From Mycolicibacterium rutilum (GTDB lineage Bacteria > Actinomycetota > Actinomycetes > Mycobacteriales > Mycobacteriaceae): 64,000 nt of DNA. Shown here one piece after another: positions 8,211-20,735 of this stretch. The stretch lies in assembly GCF_900108565.1 (NCBI RefSeq), contig NZ_LT629971.1, positions 1,984,001 through 2,048,000 on the forward strand, written 5' to 3'. The translations under genes and the position numbers were made by a program. The notes under the pieces are model-generated. The model saw only the letters and a program-made list of their open reading frames with translations. It was not told where the DNA came from and did not search any database. The number at the start of each line of letters is the position of its first letter. The stretch's first letter is position 1.

Positions 8211-9949
8211 TCCGCCGGTTGTACCGGCTGTGGCCAGACCCCGGGTTGCTGGCCCGCCTGTGGTTACTTACCGCGGCGCAGGCCGTCTTGCAGGGCCTGC
8301 TACTCGGTCTGCTCGTCCCAATCCTCGACGCCGTCGTCCGACCGACGCCCGACATCGCCACGGCCACACCGTGGTTGGTGCTCGGTGCACTCGGCGCCGT
8401 GGTGTACGCGGTGCTGGCCGTGCTCATCACGCCGGTCGGGTTCAAGGCGGCGGGTGTTCTCGCCGTGCAGTTGCGTACGCGGCTGATGCGCCATGTGAGC
8501 ACGCTGCCGCTTGGCTGGTTCACCGCCGAGCACAAAGCGCGGCTCGCCCGGGCGGTCACCGCCGACGTCGGCGACGCGGCGCACATGGCGGTCACGGTCG
8601 CCGGTCCGGCGATCACCTCGACGGTGCTGCCGGCGACGATCGTCATCGTCACCCTCGTCGTCGACTGGCGGATGGCGGTCGCCTTGTGTGCGGTCGGAGT
8701 ACTCGCTTACTGGACGCTGCAGCGCGCCGCCCGCATCGCCGAGATCGTGGAGGTCGAGCTCGAACGTGCGACGGCCGAAGTCGCCGGCCGGGCGATCGAG
8801 CTGGGGCAGGCCCAGCCGATCCTGCGGGCCGCCGGATACGCCGACGGCACACCGCGGATGCATGCGGCGCTGGTCGAGCACCGCGAGACTTACCGCGACG
8901 GGATGCGGCGGGCGCGCCGGCCGTTCTTCGTCTACACGGGGGTGATCGCGGGCGGGTTCGTCGCGGTGCTTGCCCTGGCCGCCGACTTGATTCTGCGCGA
9001 ACAAGTTTCGGTCGTTGAAGCGATCGCGCTGCTGGTGCTCGCCGCGCGCTTCCTGGAGCCGCTCGGCAACCTCATCGATCTCATCGGCGCCCTGCGCGCG
9101 ATGACCAACAAGATCTCGCGCATCGAGGACATGCTGGCGACGTCGGCGCTGCCGATGCCTGCCGGCGCCACGGGCAGAATCGACCGGGCCGACGTGGAGT
9201 TCTCGCACGTGACGTTCACTTACCCGGGCAGTGGCACGCCGGCGCTGCGCGACGTGTCGCTGCGCTGCCTCGCGGGCACCACCACCGCGTTGGTCGGCCC
9301 GTCAGGATCCGGTAAGACATCGGTGACCCGGCTCATCGCCCGGTTCTTCGACGTCGACGCGGGATACGTCCGCGTCGGAGGTGTCGATGTGCGCGAACTG
9401 GACCCGGCGGTGCTCCTCGAGGAGATCGCGATCGTGTTCCAAGACGTCTACCTCTTCGACGACACGGTCGAGAACAACCTGCTGTTGGCGAAGCCGGATG
9501 CGACGCGCGACGAACTCGACGTCGTCGCTCGCGCCGCCCGGCTCGACGAGGTGATTGAGCGGCTGCCCGAGGGTTGGCACAGCCGGGTGGGCGAAGGCGG
9601 GTCCCAGTTGTCCGGCGGCGAACGACAACGCGTGGCGATCGCCCGGGCGATGCTCAAACGGGCGCGGATCGTGCTGGTCGATGAGGCCAGTTCCGCACTC
9701 GACCCGGAGAACGAGGCCGCGATCACCCAGGCGATCGGCAATCTCACCACCGACCCGAACCGCACCGTGATCGTGATCGCGCACCGCCCCGCCACGCTGG
9801 CCACCGCTGACCATGTGGTGTGCCTCGAGGCGGGCCGGGTGGCCGAGACCGGTACGCCCGCCGAGCTGCGGCAGACGGGCGGAGCATTTGCCCGTCTGAC
9901 CCGGCAGTACGAGCGGGCGCGGCACTGGCGCATCGCCGGTCAGCCCTGA
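8207..9949 (+). CDS. ABC transporter, fused permease/ATPase half-transporter B
   Basis: The 580-residue second half-transporter starts at GTG 8207, overlapping the previous stop as GTGA. It has a six-helix membrane domain with LPLGWFTAEH, then an ATPase domain with Walker A GPSGSGKTS, signature LSGGERQR and a complete Walker B (VLVDEAS). Both ATPase sites of the predicted A/B heterodimer look intact. The sequence style is close to IrtB-type proteins, which suggests an iron-chelate or other small chelate as cargo, but the MerR control differs from the iron-dependent control of irtAB. Direction of transport cannot be deduced. Confidence 0.9.
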   Translation: MIRRLYRLWPDPGLLARLWLLTAAQAVLQGLLLGLLVPILDAVVRPTPDIATATPWLVLGALGAVVYAVLAVLITPVGFKAAGVLAVQLRTRLMRHVSTLPLGWFTAEHKARLARAVTADVGDAAHMAVTVAGPAITSTVLPATIVIVTLVVDWRMAVALCAVGVLAYWTLQRAARIAEIVEVELERATAEVAGRAIELGQAQPILRAAGYADGTPRMHAALVEHRETYRDGMRRARRPFFVYTGVIAGGFVAVLALAADLILREQVSVVEAIALLVLAARFLEPLGNLIDLIGALRAMTNKISRIEDMLATSALPMPAGATGRIDRADVEFSHVTFTYPGSGTPALRDVSLRCLAGTTTALVGPSGSGKTSVTRLIARFFDVDAGYVRVGGVDVRELDPAVLLEEIAIVFQDVYLFDDTVENNLLLAKPDATRDELDVVARAARLDEVIERLPEGWHSRVGEGGSQLSGGERQRVAIARAMLKRARIVLVDEASSALDPENEAAITQAIGNLTTDPNRTVIVIAHRPATLATADHVVCLEAGRVAETGTPAELRQTGGAFARLTRQYERARHWRIAGQP

Positions 9950-10019
9950 GAACCGCGGGTGGGCTGACCATTCACCCGAGGGCGACGGCGGTGCCCGCGG
10001 CGGGCGTGATGGCACGGCG

Positions 10020-10988
10020 TCAGATGTCGAGCGCGCTCAGGAACGTCAACAACTCGGCGTTGACCTCCGCGGGCCGCTCCTGTGGAAGCCAGTGTCCGGC
10101 ACCGTTGATCATCACCTCGCGGTAGTCGCCGATGACGAGCTCGCGGGCGCGGTGCCGCGGGGTGTAGGGCAGCGTCGGATCCTCGGTGCCGCAGACGAAC
10201 AGGGCGGGCACGGTGATCGTCGCCGCGGGCAGCGCGGCAGGGTCGGTCAGTTCCCAGTTGCGGTCGAAGCACCGATACCAGTTCAGTGCGGGCGTGAAGC
10301 CGGTGCGGGTGAATTCGCTCACGTAGACAGCGAACTCGTCGGCGCTGATCCAGTCGGGTAGCCGGTCGGGCTCGGGCAGCCGGGCCAGGAACCCCTGCGG
10401 GCCCGGCGCGGTCATGTGCTCATCGAGCAGTCCGTCCCGGGATTCGGCGGTCGACGCGAACAGCTTGCGCTTGCTGGTGGCCGGGTCGCGGTTCAGCTCC
10501 GCGTCGGCGGGCCCGACCTGCTGGTAGTAGAGGATGTAGAAGAACTTCTCGCCGAAGATCCTGCGGAACGCCTGGGTCGTCGGCACCCGCGAGCGCGGCA
10601 CCGGCGGCGCGCTCACCCCGACCACACCGGCGAACCGGTCCGGGTGCAGCAGCGGCGCCGCCCACGCCACCACGCCGCCGAAGTCGTGGCCGACGATCAC
10701 CGCCCGCCGGGCACCGACGTCGTCGAGCAGACCGACGACGTCGCCGCACAACTGGACCACGTCATAGGCCTCGACCACCTCGGGCGCATCCGACCCGCCG
10801 TATCCGCGTTGATCGGGTGCCAGGACGTGGAAGCCCGCCTCGGCCAGTGCCGGGATCTGATGCCGCCAGGAGTACGCCAGTTCGGGGAAGCCGTGCGCGA
10901 GCACCACCAGCGGGTCGCCGCGCCGGCCGGCCTCGAGCACCCGGAGCCGTACGCCGTTGGTCTCGACGAAGCGATGCGATGTGATCAC
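10020..10988 (-). CDS. ephA: Epoxide hydrolase-type alpha/beta hydrolase (EphA-like)
   Basis: The 322-residue enzyme has the oxyanion motif HGFPE, the nucleophile elbow VGHDFGG with Asp, an acidic residue in GTEDPTLP and the catalytic His in GAGHWLPQERP. Asp as nucleophile separates epoxide hydrolases from esterases. In M. tuberculosis ephA (Rv3617) lies seven genes from ftsH; here it is directly divergent from ftsH. The start is GTG 10988; the in-frame ATG options upstream run into stops. The substrate is probably a fatty or xenobiotic epoxide, by family. Confidence 0.88.
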   Translation of the reverse strand: MITSHRFVETNGVRLRVLEAGRRGDPLVVLAHGFPELAYSWRHQIPALAEAGFHVLAPDQRGYGGSDAPEVVEAYDVVQLCGDVVGLLDDVGARRAVIVGHDFGGVVAWAAPLLHPDRFAGVVGVSAPPVPRSRVPTTQAFRRIFGEKFFYILYYQQVGPADAELNRDPATSKRKLFASTAESRDGLLDEHMTAPGPQGFLARLPEPDRLPDWISADEFAVYVSEFTRTGFTPALNWYRCFDRNWELTDPAALPAATITVPALFVCGTEDPTLPYTPRHRARELVIGDYREVMINGAGHWLPQERPAEVNAELLTFLSALDI

Positions 10989-11089
10989 GCCCTCATCTTG
11001 ACCGTTCGGTCAGAGAACCGTCGGGAACCTTGGTTCGTTGGTCTAGCGGTAGCCTGAACTATTGAGCTGCGCACATTGCAAGTGACAAC

Positions 11090-11103
11090 GGCCGCGCGCG
11101 GCC
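11090..11103. promoter_or_regulatory. 14-base perfect palindrome in the ftsH leader
   Basis: GGCCGCGCGCGGCC is a perfect palindrome 19 bases before the ftsH start, in the 134-base divergent region with ephA. It could form an RNA hairpin near the ribosome site or be an operator. GC-only palindromes also occur by chance in such DNA. Confidence 0.3.
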
Positions 11104-11122
11104 GAACGACGACGGATTGTTG

Positions 11123-13420
<2,298 letters not shown>

Positions 13421-13454
13421 CCGGCCGGCAGGTGCAACAGGAGGGGCTCCATTG

Positions 13455-14075
13455 GTGCAGTCACAGCACGCCGCTGTCTCGGACGAGGCTGTCACGTTCA
13501 ACCCGGCGAAGTTCGATCAGCCGCGCGCGGAGGCCGCGGTCCGCGAACTGCTGATCGCGGTCGGCGAGGACCCCGACCGGCACGGGCTGGAGGCCACCCC
13601 CGCCCGGGTGGCGCGGGCGTACAAAGAGGTGTTCGCCGGGCTCTACACCGACCCGGACTCGGTGCTCAACACCACCTTTGACGAGCAGCACGACGAGCTG
13701 GTGCTGGTCAAGCAGATCCCGATGTACTCCACCTGCGAGCACCACCTGGTCTCGTTCCACGGGGTCGCCCACGTCGGGTACATCCCCGGGGTCGACGGTC
13801 GCGTCACCGGGCTGTCGAAAATCGCGCGCCTGGTCGACCTGTACGCCAAGCGGCCGCAGGTGCAGGAACGGCTGACCGGTCAGATCGCCGACGCACTGAT
13901 GCGCAAGCTGGACCCGCGGGGCGCGATCGTCGTCATCGAGGCCGAGCATCTGTGCATGGCGATGCGGGGGATCCGCAAGCCGGGTGCGGTCACCACCACC
14001 TCGGCGGTGCGCGGACAGTTCAAGACCGACAAGGCATCTCGAGCCGAAGCGCTGGATCTCATCCTGCGGAAGTGA
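13455..14075 (+). CDS. folE: GTP cyclohydrolase I
   Basis: FolE converts GTP to 7,8-dihydroneopterin triphosphate, the first step of folate synthesis, in a zinc-dependent homodecamer. The 206-residue protein keeps the zinc ligands: Cys and His in STCEHH and Cys in [12 protein letters not shown] Shine-Dalgarno AGGAGG at 13439-13444 precedes two in-frame starts, TTG 13452 and GTG 13455; GTG is preferred. It is the first of four folate genes in a row (folE, folP, folB, folK). Confidence 0.95.
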   Translation: MQSQHAAVSDEAVTFNPAKFDQPRAEAAVRELLIAVGEDPDRHGLEATPARVARAYKEVFAGLYTDPDSVLNTTFDEQHDELVLVKQIPMYSTCEHHLVSFHGVAHVGYIPGVDGRVTGLSKIARLVDLYAKRPQVQERLTGQIADALMRKLDPRGAIVVIEAEHLCMAMRGIRKPGAVTTTSAVRGQFKTDKASRAEALDLILRK

Positions 14076-14088
14076 ACCGCTGAACCCC

Positions 14089-14925
14089 ATGGTCCCGTCG
14101 CGAACGCAGGTGCGAGTCATGGGAGTCGTGAATGTCACCGACGACTCCTTCTCCGACGGGGGGCTGTTCCTCGACCGTGACCGCGCCGTCGCGCACGGGC
14201 TGGAGTTGGTCGCCGACGGGGCGGCCATCGTCGACGTCGGCGGCGAATCGACCCGGCCGGGCGCGACCCGCGTCGACCCGCAGGTCGAGAAGTCGCGGGT
14301 GCTGCCGGTCATCGCCGACCTCGCCGCCGAGGGCGTCGTCGTCAGCATCGACACCATGCACGCCGACGTCGCGCGCGCCGCGCTGGAGAACGGCGCGCGC
14401 ATCGTCAACGACGTGTCCGGCGGCCGCGCCGACCCGGGCATGGCGCCGCTGCTCGCCGACGCGAAAGTGCCGTGGGTGCTGATGCATTGGCGTTCGGTCG
14501 ACGCCGACCGGCCCCACCACGTGCCTGACTACCGCGACGTGGTCGCCGAGGTGCGCACCGAACTGCTGGCCGGCGTGGACGCCGCGGTGGCTGCCGGCGT
14601 CGACCCGGGCAACGTGGTCATCGACCCCGGGCTCGGTTTCGCCAAGACCGGGGAGCACAACTGGGCGCTGCTGCGTGCGCTCGACGATTTCGTCGGCACC
14701 GGCATCCCGGTTCTGGTCGGCGCGTCGCGCAAGCGGTTTCTGGGCACACTGCTGGCCGGCGCCGACGGGAGCCCCCGACCGCCCGACGGGCGGGAGACGG
14801 CGACCGCGGTGATCTCCGCGCTGGCCGGGCTGCACGGCGCGTGGGGCGTGCGGGTGCACGACGTGCGCGCGTCGGTCGATGCGCTCAGGGTGGTGGAAGC
14901 GTGGACAGGGCAGGACGACAGGTGA
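14089..14925 (+). CDS. folP1: Dihydropteroate synthase
   Basis: FolP joins p-aminobenzoate to dihydropterin pyrophosphate and is the sulfonamide target. The 278-residue TIM barrel shows [15 protein letters not shown] at the N-terminus, GGESTRPGA and the C-terminal GASRKRFLG motif. It starts 13 bases after folE at an ATG that fits the family's short N-terminus, and overlaps folB by four bases. It corresponds to M. tuberculosis FolP1 by position and sequence. Confidence 0.96.
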   Translation: MVPSRTQVRVMGVVNVTDDSFSDGGLFLDRDRAVAHGLELVADGAAIVDVGGESTRPGATRVDPQVEKSRVLPVIADLAAEGVVVSIDTMHADVARAALENGARIVNDVSGGRADPGMAPLLADAKVPWVLMHWRSVDADRPHHVPDYRDVVAEVRTELLAGVDAAVAAGVDPGNVVIDPGLGFAKTGEHNWALLRALDDFVGTGIPVLVGASRKRFLGTLLAGADGSPRPPDGRETATAVISALAGLHGAWGVRVHDVRASVDALRVVEAWTGQDDR

Positions 14926-15293
14926 GCGATCGGATCGAACTGCGCGGCCTGCGGGTGCGCGGCAACCACGGCGTCTACGAGCACGAGCGGCGTGACGGGC
15001 AGGACTTCGTGATCGACATCACGGTGTGGACGGATCTGCGGCAGGCGGCGCGGACCGACGACCTGACGCACACGCTGGACTACGGGCAGCTGGCGCAGCG
15101 GGCCGCCGACATCGTCGCCGGGCCGCCGCGCGACCTCATCGAGACGGTGGCCGCCGAGATCGCCGACGGCGTGATGTCCGACGAGCGGGTCACCGAGGTG
15201 GAGGTCGTCGTGCACAAACCGTCGGCGCCGATCCCGCTGACGTTCGCCGACGTCGCCGTGGTGGCCCGGCGGTCGCGAAACGAGGACGCATGA
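14922..15293 (+). CDS. folB: Dihydroneopterin aldolase
   Basis: FolB cleaves dihydroneopterin to hydroxymethyl-dihydropterin and glycolaldehyde. The 123-residue protein has the typical start [20 protein letters not shown] and the later segment [12 protein letters not shown], at the usual family length. GTG 14922 overlaps the folP stop (GTGA); the end overlaps folK by four bases. Translational coupling through the whole fol cluster is likely. Confidence 0.95.
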   Translation: MSDRIELRGLRVRGNHGVYEHERRDGQDFVIDITVWTDLRQAARTDDLTHTLDYGQLAQRAADIVAGPPRDLIETVAAEIADGVMSDERVTEVEVVVHKPSAPIPLTFADVAVVARRSRNEDA

Positions 15294-15802
15294 CCTGTGC
15301 GGTGCTCTCGATCGGCTCCAACCTGGGCGATCGGCCGGCGATGCTGCGCTCGGTCGTCGACGGGCTGGCGGGCGCTGTGCGCGCGGTGTCGCCGGTGTAC
15401 GAGACCGCGCCGTGGGGCGGCGTCGAGCAGGACCCGTTCCTCAACGCCGTCGTCATCGCCGAGGACGACGCGCTCGATGCCGCCGGCTGGCTGCGCCGCG
15501 CGCACGACTTCGAACAGGCCGCCGAGCGGGTGCGCGCCGAGCGCTGGGGCCCGCGCACGCTCGACGTCGACATCGTGGTGTGCCGCGTCGACGGCCGCGA
15601 GGTGATCTCGCGGGAGGAGACCCTCACGCTGCCGCATCCGCGCGCGCACGAACGCGCGTTCGTGCTGGTGCCCTGGTTGGCGGTGGACCCTGACGCCGTG
15701 CTGACCGTCGACGGCCGGGAGCGCCGGGTCGACGACCTGCTCGACGCGCTCGACGCCGCCGAACGCGCCGGTGTGCGGCGGACCGACCTGGTGCTGCGCT
15801 GA
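15290..15802 (+). CDS. folK: Hydroxymethyl-dihydropteridine pyrophosphokinase
   Basis: FolK transfers pyrophosphate from ATP to hydroxymethyl-dihydropterin, making the substrate of FolP. The 170-residue protein contains [14 protein letters not shown], the substrate motif [11 protein letters not shown] and the [13 protein letters not shown] segment typical of the family. It overlaps folB (ATGA) and the following membrane-protein gene (TGATG). Confidence 0.95.
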   Translation: MTCAVLSIGSNLGDRPAMLRSVVDGLAGAVRAVSPVYETAPWGGVEQDPFLNAVVIAEDDALDAAGWLRRAHDFEQAAERVRAERWGPRTLDVDIVVCRVDGREVISREETLTLPHPRAHERAFVLVPWLAVDPDAVLTVDGRERRVDDLLDALDAAERAGVRRTDLVLR

Positions 15803-16278
15803 TGGGACCGACCCGCAGACGCGACCTGGCCGCCGCGGCGCTGCTCACCGCCGCCGTGGCCTACGTGCTGCTGCTGGTGTTGTACCGCTGGTTCCCGCCG
15901 CTGACGGTGTGGACCGGTGTGTCGCTGCTGGCGGTCGCGATCGCGGAGGCCGGGTGGGCGTTCTATCTCCGCAACAAGATCAACGAGGGCGAGATCGGCG
16001 TCGGGTCGGGGCGGGTGCATCCGCTCGCGGTGGCGCGGTCGGTGGTGATCGCCAAGGCCTCGGCGTGGGTGGGCGCGCCGGTGCTCGGGTGGTGGGTCGG
16101 TGTCCTCGTCTACCTGCTGCCGCGCCGCTCGACGATGCGGGTCGCCGCCGAGGACACCGCGGGCGCCGCCGTCGCCGCGGCATGCGCGCTGGCGCTCGTC
16201 GTCGCCGCACTCTGGTTGCAGCATTGCTGCAAATCGCCGGGCGAGCCGCCGGAGAACGCCAATGGGGCAACGGATTAG
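15802..16278 (+). CDS. DUF3180 membrane protein (Rv3605c-like)
   Basis: A 158-residue protein with four hydrophobic segments, two near the N-terminus and two after residue 70, matches the DUF3180 family whose M. tuberculosis member Rv3605c also follows folK. No function is known. The start overlaps the folK stop (TGATG), so it is co-translated with the folate genes, though a role in folate synthesis is not shown. Confidence 0.85.
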   Translation: MGPTRRRDLAAAALLTAAVAYVLLLVLYRWFPPLTVWTGVSLLAVAIAEAGWAFYLRNKINEGEIGVGSGRVHPLAVARSVVIAKASAWVGAPVLGWWVGVLVYLLPRRSTMRVAAEDTAGAAVAAACALALVVAALWLQHCCKSPGEPPENANGATD

Positions 16279-16343
16279 CCGATTCGTGACGTCGGCCGGT
16301 CGAATCGCCGATGCGGTCGACACGCGGAGTGACCTGTGGCAGG

Positions 16344-16349
16344 TACAGT
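16344..16349 (+). promoter_or_regulatory. Predicted -10 box before the proline-rich membrane protein
   Basis: TACAGT ends seven bases before ATG 16357, so the gene is probably also transcribed alone as a leaderless mRNA. It decides against the GTG at 16336. Confidence 0.5.
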
Positions 16350-16356
16350 CGCCCCC

Positions 16357-17556
16357 ATGACCGATCCGACCCGCAGCGCCCGGTCCCGGCGCAGCGGTCG
16401 ACGGCCGGGTTGGATGCTGTTGACCGCGTTGCTGGTGCTCGCCATCGCGGCCAGCTGCGCCCTGGTGTTCACCAATCGGGTCGAGCTGCTCAAACTCGCG
16501 GTCATCCTCGCGTTGTGGGCCGCGGTCGTCGGGGCGTTCGTCTCGGTCATCTATCGACGGCAGAGCGATATCGACCAAGCCAAGGTGCGCGACCTCAAAC
16601 TGGTCTACGACCTGCAGCTGGACCGGGAGATCTCGGCACGGCGCGAATACGAGCTGTCGCTGGAGTCGCAGTTGCGCCGCGAGCTGGCCGGCGAGGTGCG
16701 CGCCCAGGCCGCCGACGAGGTGGCGGGCCTGCGCGCGGAGTTGGCGGCGCTGCGGGCCAACCTGGAGATCCTGTTCGACGCCGACCTGTCGCACCGGCCC
16801 GCGATCGAGAACGAGCGCACCACCGTGCGGGCCTACCGCGACTGGGCCGCCGATTCCGAGACGACGGGCCGGGTCACCAGCAGCCGCATCGACGACTACC
16901 GGCCCGATGCCGACAGCCGCGCCGACCACTTCACCCCGGACGTCGACTCGCAGACCGAAGAAAGCCCGATCATCGACGTTCCCGCCGAACCCCAACCGCC
17001 CGAACAGGATTGGCCGCCGGCGGCGACCGCGGGTGGTGCGCACCGACGCGCCGCCGACGCGTCGTCGCCCTGGTCGCCACCTCCGCCGCCGCCTCCGCAG
17101 GCGCCGCCACCCCCACCGCCGCCGGCCGCGCCTCCGCCGCCGCCGGAGCCCGTCGCGCGGCCCGAACCGGTCACGCCCGTGTGGTCACCGCCGCCGCCAC
17201 CGCCCCCGCCCGCGTCCGATTGGCAGCCCGCCCCGGCCGAAGGCCAGTGGTTGCCGCCCGGCGCGCCCGGCAGCAACTGGGTCCCCACGGCGCCCAACGG
17301 CGAGCAGAACGAGTACGTCGGCAGGCGGCGGGCCCCCGAACCCGCCGAGGACAACGCGCCGCGCCGCGGCAGGCACTCGGCGCAGTCGGCCGCCGAGCCC
17401 CCGCCAGCCGCCGAGCCGCCACCCCCGCCGCCGGAACGCTCCCGGCACCGCAGCGCCGACGACACCGACACCGGCGGTCAGTCGGTCGCCGACCTGCTGG
17501 CGCGATTGCAGGCCAACCCGACGCCGGGCGGGCGTCGTCGACGCCGCGACGAGTGA
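16357..17556 (+). CDS. Membrane protein with proline-rich tail (Rv3604c-like)
   Basis: The 399-residue protein has two transmembrane helices (about residues 20-65), a charged, probably coiled-coil stretch (about 70-140) and a long C-terminal region of Pro runs such as PPPPPQAPPPPPPP. It fits M. tuberculosis Rv3604c (Ala-, Arg- and Pro-rich membrane protein) in position, size and style. No function is established. The Pro-rich tail is likely unstructured and a protein-binding region. It ends 81 bases before the DUF2520 gene. Confidence 0.8.
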   Translation: MTDPTRSARSRRSGRRPGWMLLTALLVLAIAASCALVFTNRVELLKLAVILALWAAVVGAFVSVIYRRQSDIDQAKVRDLKLVYDLQLDREISARREYELSLESQLRRELAGEVRAQAADEVAGLRAELAALRANLEILFDADLSHRPAIENERTTVRAYRDWAADSETTGRVTSSRIDDYRPDADSRADHFTPDVDSQTEESPIIDVPAEPQPPEQDWPPAATAGGAHRRAADASSPWSPPPPPPPQAPPPPPPPAAPPPPPEPVARPEPVTPVWSPPPPPPPPASDWQPAPAEGQWLPPGAPGSNWVPTAPNGEQNEYVGRRRAPEPAEDNAPRRGRHSAQSAAEPPPAAEPPPPPPERSRHRSADDTDTGGQSVADLLARLQANPTPGGRRRRRDE

Positions 17557-17558
17557 GC

Positions 17559-17564
17559 TAGGCT
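17559..17564 (+). promoter_or_regulatory. Predicted -10 box for the pantothenate genes
   Basis: TAGGCT lies 73 bases before the DUF2520 gene, in the only sizeable gap between the folate and pantothenate groups. It may be the promoter for DUF2520-panC-panD-coaX with a leader of about 65 bases. No riboswitch fold was recognised in the leader. Confidence 0.35.
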
Positions 17565-17637
17565 CGTAGCGACCGTCCGGTACCCGCACCGCAGGACCGG
17601 AACGTACGCACTCTGACTTCAGCGAGGTCGTTTCGGC

Positions 17638-18564
17638 ATGTCGACCCCCGACGGATTCCGCCCTGCGCGGCTCACGGTGGGCATCGTCTCCGCAGGTCGC
17701 GTGGGCTCCGCGCTCGGCGTCGCGCTGGAACGGGCCGAACATGTGGTGGTGGCCTGCAGCGCCGTCTCGCGGGCCTCCCGGGACCGAGCGCAACGCCGAC
17801 TGCCCGACACCGCGGTGCTGCCCGTCGACGAGGTCGCCGGGCGGGCCGAGTTGCTGCTGCTCGCCGTCCCCGACGCGGTGCTCGCCGAACTGGTCACCGG
17901 GCTGGCCGCCACGAACGCGGTCCGGCCGGGCACCATCGTCGTGCACACCTCCGGCGCCAACGGCGTCGGCGTGCTTGCCCCGCTGACCGACCAGGGCTGC
18001 ATACCGCTGGCGATCCACCCCGCGATGACCTTCACCGGCTCCGACGAGGACATCGAGCGGCTGCCCGACACGTGCTTCGGCGTCACCGCGGCCGACGAGG
18101 TCGGCTACGCGATCGGCCAGTCGCTGGTACTCGAGATCGGCGGTGAACCGTTCCGGGTCCGCGAGGACGCCCGCACGCTGTATCACGCCGCGTTGGCCCA
18201 TGCCAGCAACCACCTGGTGACCGTGCTGCTCGACGCCGTCGAGGCGCTGCGCTCGGCGCTGTGGGGCCAGGAACTGCTGGGGCAGGAGATCGTCGGCGAC
18301 GCGCCGGGCGGCATCGCCGAACGCGTCGTCGCCCCGCTGGCGCGGGCGTCGCTGGAGAACGCGCTGCAGCGCGGCCAGGCGGCGCTGACGGGCCCGGTGG
18401 CGCGCGGCGACGCCGCCGCGGTATTGGCCCACCTGGACGCCCTGACGGAGGTGAATCCCGAATTGGCGCAAGCGTATCGGGCCAACTCGCTGCGCACCGC
18501 CCAGCGCGCGCACGCGCCCGCCGAGGTGTTCGCGGCCCTGACTGCCGGGAGGCAACAACGATGA
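17638..18564 (+). CDS. Rossmann-like / DUF2520 protein (Rv3603c-like)
   Basis: The 308-residue protein begins with a dinucleotide-binding fold ([17 protein letters not shown]) and ends with a helical DUF2520 domain, the architecture of ketopantoate-reductase-like and F420-dependent-reductase-like proteins. It directly precedes and overlaps panC by four bases, and is followed by panD and coaX. No panE is present in the window. A role as the missing ketopantoate reductase is therefore a fair guess, but it has not been demonstrated from sequence. Confidence 0.85.
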   Translation: MSTPDGFRPARLTVGIVSAGRVGSALGVALERAEHVVVACSAVSRASRDRAQRRLPDTAVLPVDEVAGRAELLLLAVPDAVLAELVTGLAATNAVRPGTIVVHTSGANGVGVLAPLTDQGCIPLAIHPAMTFTGSDEDIERLPDTCFGVTAADEVGYAIGQSLVLEIGGEPFRVREDARTLYHAALAHASNHLVTVLLDAVEALRSALWGQELLGQEIVGDAPGGIAERVVAPLARASLENALQRGQAALTGPVARGDAAAVLAHLDALTEVNPELAQAYRANSLRTAQRAHAPAEVFAALTAGRQQR

Positions 18565-19496
18565 CCGCCCCACGCGCACCGAAGTTCACCGCGGGCGAGC
18601 TCAACGTCTACGCGCGGCCCGCCGACGTCTCGGCGGTCACCCGCGCGCTGCGGACCACCGGTCGCCGCGTGATGCTGGTGCCGACGATGGGCGCCCTGCA
18701 CGAGGGACACCTCTCGTTGATCCGCACGGCCAAACGGGTGCAGGGCGCGGTGGTGGTGGTGTCGATCTTCGTCAACCCGTTGCAGTTCGGCGCCAACGAG
18801 GACCTCGACGCCTATCCGCGCACCCTCGACGACGACCTCGCCGCGCTGCGCGCCGCGGGGGTCGACATCGCGTTCACGCCCACCGCCGCCGACATGTATC
18901 CCGACGGGACGCGCACCGCGGTACACCCCGGCGCGCTCGGAACGGAACTCGAAGGTGCCGCTCGCCCAACGCATTTCGCCGGTGTGCTGACAGTCGTGTT
19001 GAAACTGCTCAACATCGTCCGGCCCGACCGCGCGTTCTTCGGGGAGAAGGACTACCAGCAACTGGCGCTGATCCGGCAGATGGTCGCCGACCTCAACGTC
19101 GACGTGCAGATCGTCGGGGTGCCGATCGTGCGGGAGGCCGACGGCCTGGCGATGTCGTCGCGCAACCGATATCTCACCGACGAGGAACGCGAGCACGCGG
19201 GCGCGCTGTCGGCGGCACTGCTGGCCGGGATGTATGCGGCCGGAGAAGGGACGGCCGCCGCGCTGGATGCCGCGCGCGCGGTGCTGGACTCGGTGTCGGC
19301 GATCGAACTGGACTACCTCGAGATCCGTGACCCGATGCTCGGTCCGGCCCCCGCGGTCGGCGCCGCGCGCATGCTGATCGCCGGCCGGCTGGGACGCACC
19401 CGGCTGCTGGACAACATCGCCATCGACCTCGGTGTGCCCTCCGGGCCAGGCCCGGACGTCCCGTTCGACGAACACGAACTGCCCTGGAGGAACTGA
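18561..19496 (+). CDS. panC: Pantoate-beta-alanine ligase
   Basis: PanC makes pantothenate from pantoate, beta-alanine and ATP. The 311-residue protein has [14 protein letters not shown] with the HxGH nucleotide motif, [19 protein letters not shown], and [16 protein letters not shown] 18561 follows a GGGAGG site and overlaps the upstream stop. The stop overlaps the panD start by one base. Confidence 0.97.
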   Translation: MTAPRAPKFTAGELNVYARPADVSAVTRALRTTGRRVMLVPTMGALHEGHLSLIRTAKRVQGAVVVVSIFVNPLQFGANEDLDAYPRTLDDDLAALRAAGVDIAFTPTAADMYPDGTRTAVHPGALGTELEGAARPTHFAGVLTVVLKLLNIVRPDRAFFGEKDYQQLALIRQMVADLNVDVQIVGVPIVREADGLAMSSRNRYLTDEEREHAGALSAALLAGMYAAGEGTAAALDAARAVLDSVSAIELDYLEIRDPMLGPAPAVGAARMLIAGRLGRTRLLDNIAIDLGVPSGPGPDVPFDEHELPWRN

Positions 19497-19903
19497 TGTT
19501 ACGAACGATGCTCAAGTCGAAGATCCACCGCGCCACGGTGACGCAGGCCGACCTGCACTACGTCGGCTCCGTGACCATCGACGCCGACCTGATGGACGCC
19601 GCCGACCTGCTCGAGGGCGAGCAGGTGACGATCGTCGACATCGACAACGGCGCCCGGCTCGTCACCTACGCCATCACCGGCGAGCTCGGCAGCGGCGTGA
19701 TCGGGATCAACGGCGCCGCAGCGCATCTGGTGCACCCCGGCGACCTGGTCATCCTGATCGCCTACGGCACCATGGAGGACGCCGAAGCGCGCGCCTACCA
19801 GCCGCGGATCGTGTTCGTCGACGCCGACAACCGGCAGGTCGACCTCGGGCACGACCCAGCGTTCGTGCCGGCGGACGCCGCCGAACTCATGTCGCCGCGA
19901 TAG
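19496..19903 (+). CDS. panD: Aspartate 1-decarboxylase proenzyme
   Basis: PanD makes beta-alanine from aspartate and is the target of pyrazinoic acid in M. tuberculosis. The 135-residue proenzyme has the self-cleavage site Gly24-Ser25 (in YVGSVTID), which yields the pyruvoyl cofactor. The start overlaps the panC stop (TGATG), with GGAGG just before it. The C-terminal tail is present at about the normal mycobacterial length. Confidence 0.96.
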   Translation: MLRTMLKSKIHRATVTQADLHYVGSVTIDADLMDAADLLEGEQVTIVDIDNGARLVTYAITGELGSGVIGINGAAAHLVHPGDLVILIAYGTMEDAEARAYQPRIVFVDADNRQVDLGHDPAFVPADAAELMSPR

Positions 19904-19913
19904 GTGGCCGCAG

Positions 19914-20735
19914 ATGCTACTGGCCATCGACGTCCGCAACACCCACACCGTCGTCGGGCTGATCTCCGGCTCCGGCGACCACGCGAAAGTGGTGCAGCAC
20001 TGGCGGATTCGCACCGAACCCGAGGTCACGGCCGACGAGCTGGCGTTGACCATCGACGGGCTTATCGGTGACGACTCCGAACGGCTGACCGGCGCTGCCG
20101 GGCTGTCGACGGTGCCGTCGGTGCTGCACGAGGTCCGTGTCATGCTCGAGCAGTACTGGCCGTCGGTGCCGCACGTGCTGATCGAACCGGGTGTGCGCAC
20201 CGGCATTCCGCTGCTGGTCGACAACCCCAAGGAGGTCGGCGCGGACCGGATCGTCAACTGCCTTGCCGCTTACCACAAGTACGGCCGCGCCGCGATCGTC
20301 GTCGACTTCGGTTCGTCTATCTGCGTGGACGTGGTGTCGGCGAAAGGCGAATTCCTCGGCGGCGCAATCGCTCCCGGTGTGCAGGTGTCGTCGGACGCGG
20401 CCGCTGCCCGGTCGGCGGCGCTGCGACGCGTCGAGCTGACCAGGCCCCGGTCGGTGGTGGGCAAGAACACCGTCGAATGCATGCAGGCCGGCGCGGTGTT
20501 CGGGTTCGCGGGCCTCGTCGACGGCCTGGTGAACCGGATCCGCGAGGACGTCGACGGCTTCGCAGGCGACAACGTCGCGGTGGTGGCGACCGGGCACACG
20601 GCGCCGCTGGTGCTGCCCGACGTGCACACCGTCGCCGACTATGACCGGCACCTGACGCTCGACGGGCTGCGGCTGGTGTTCGAACGCAACCGCGACGGCC
20701 AGCGCGGCCGCCTCCAGAAGGGGATTTCGGTGTAG
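19914..20735 (+). CDS. coaX: Type III pantothenate kinase
   Basis: CoaX phosphorylates pantothenate, the first step to coenzyme A. The 273-residue protein has the ASKHA-fold opening [15 protein letters not shown], the [11 protein letters not shown] motif and GGAIAPGV. It ends the ftsH-fol-pan run. Its last codons and stop form the left arm of a bidirectional terminator. Confidence 0.94.
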   Translation: MLLAIDVRNTHTVVGLISGSGDHAKVVQHWRIRTEPEVTADELALTIDGLIGDDSERLTGAAGLSTVPSVLHEVRVMLEQYWPSVPHVLIEPGVRTGIPLLVDNPKEVGADRIVNCLAAYHKYGRAAIVVDFGSSICVDVVSAKGEFLGGAIAPGVQVSSDAAAARSAALRRVELTRPRSVVGKNTVECMQAGAVFGFAGLVDGLVNRIREDVDGFAGDNVAVVATGHTAPLVLPDVHTVADYDRHLTLDGLRLVFERNRDGQRGRLQKGISV

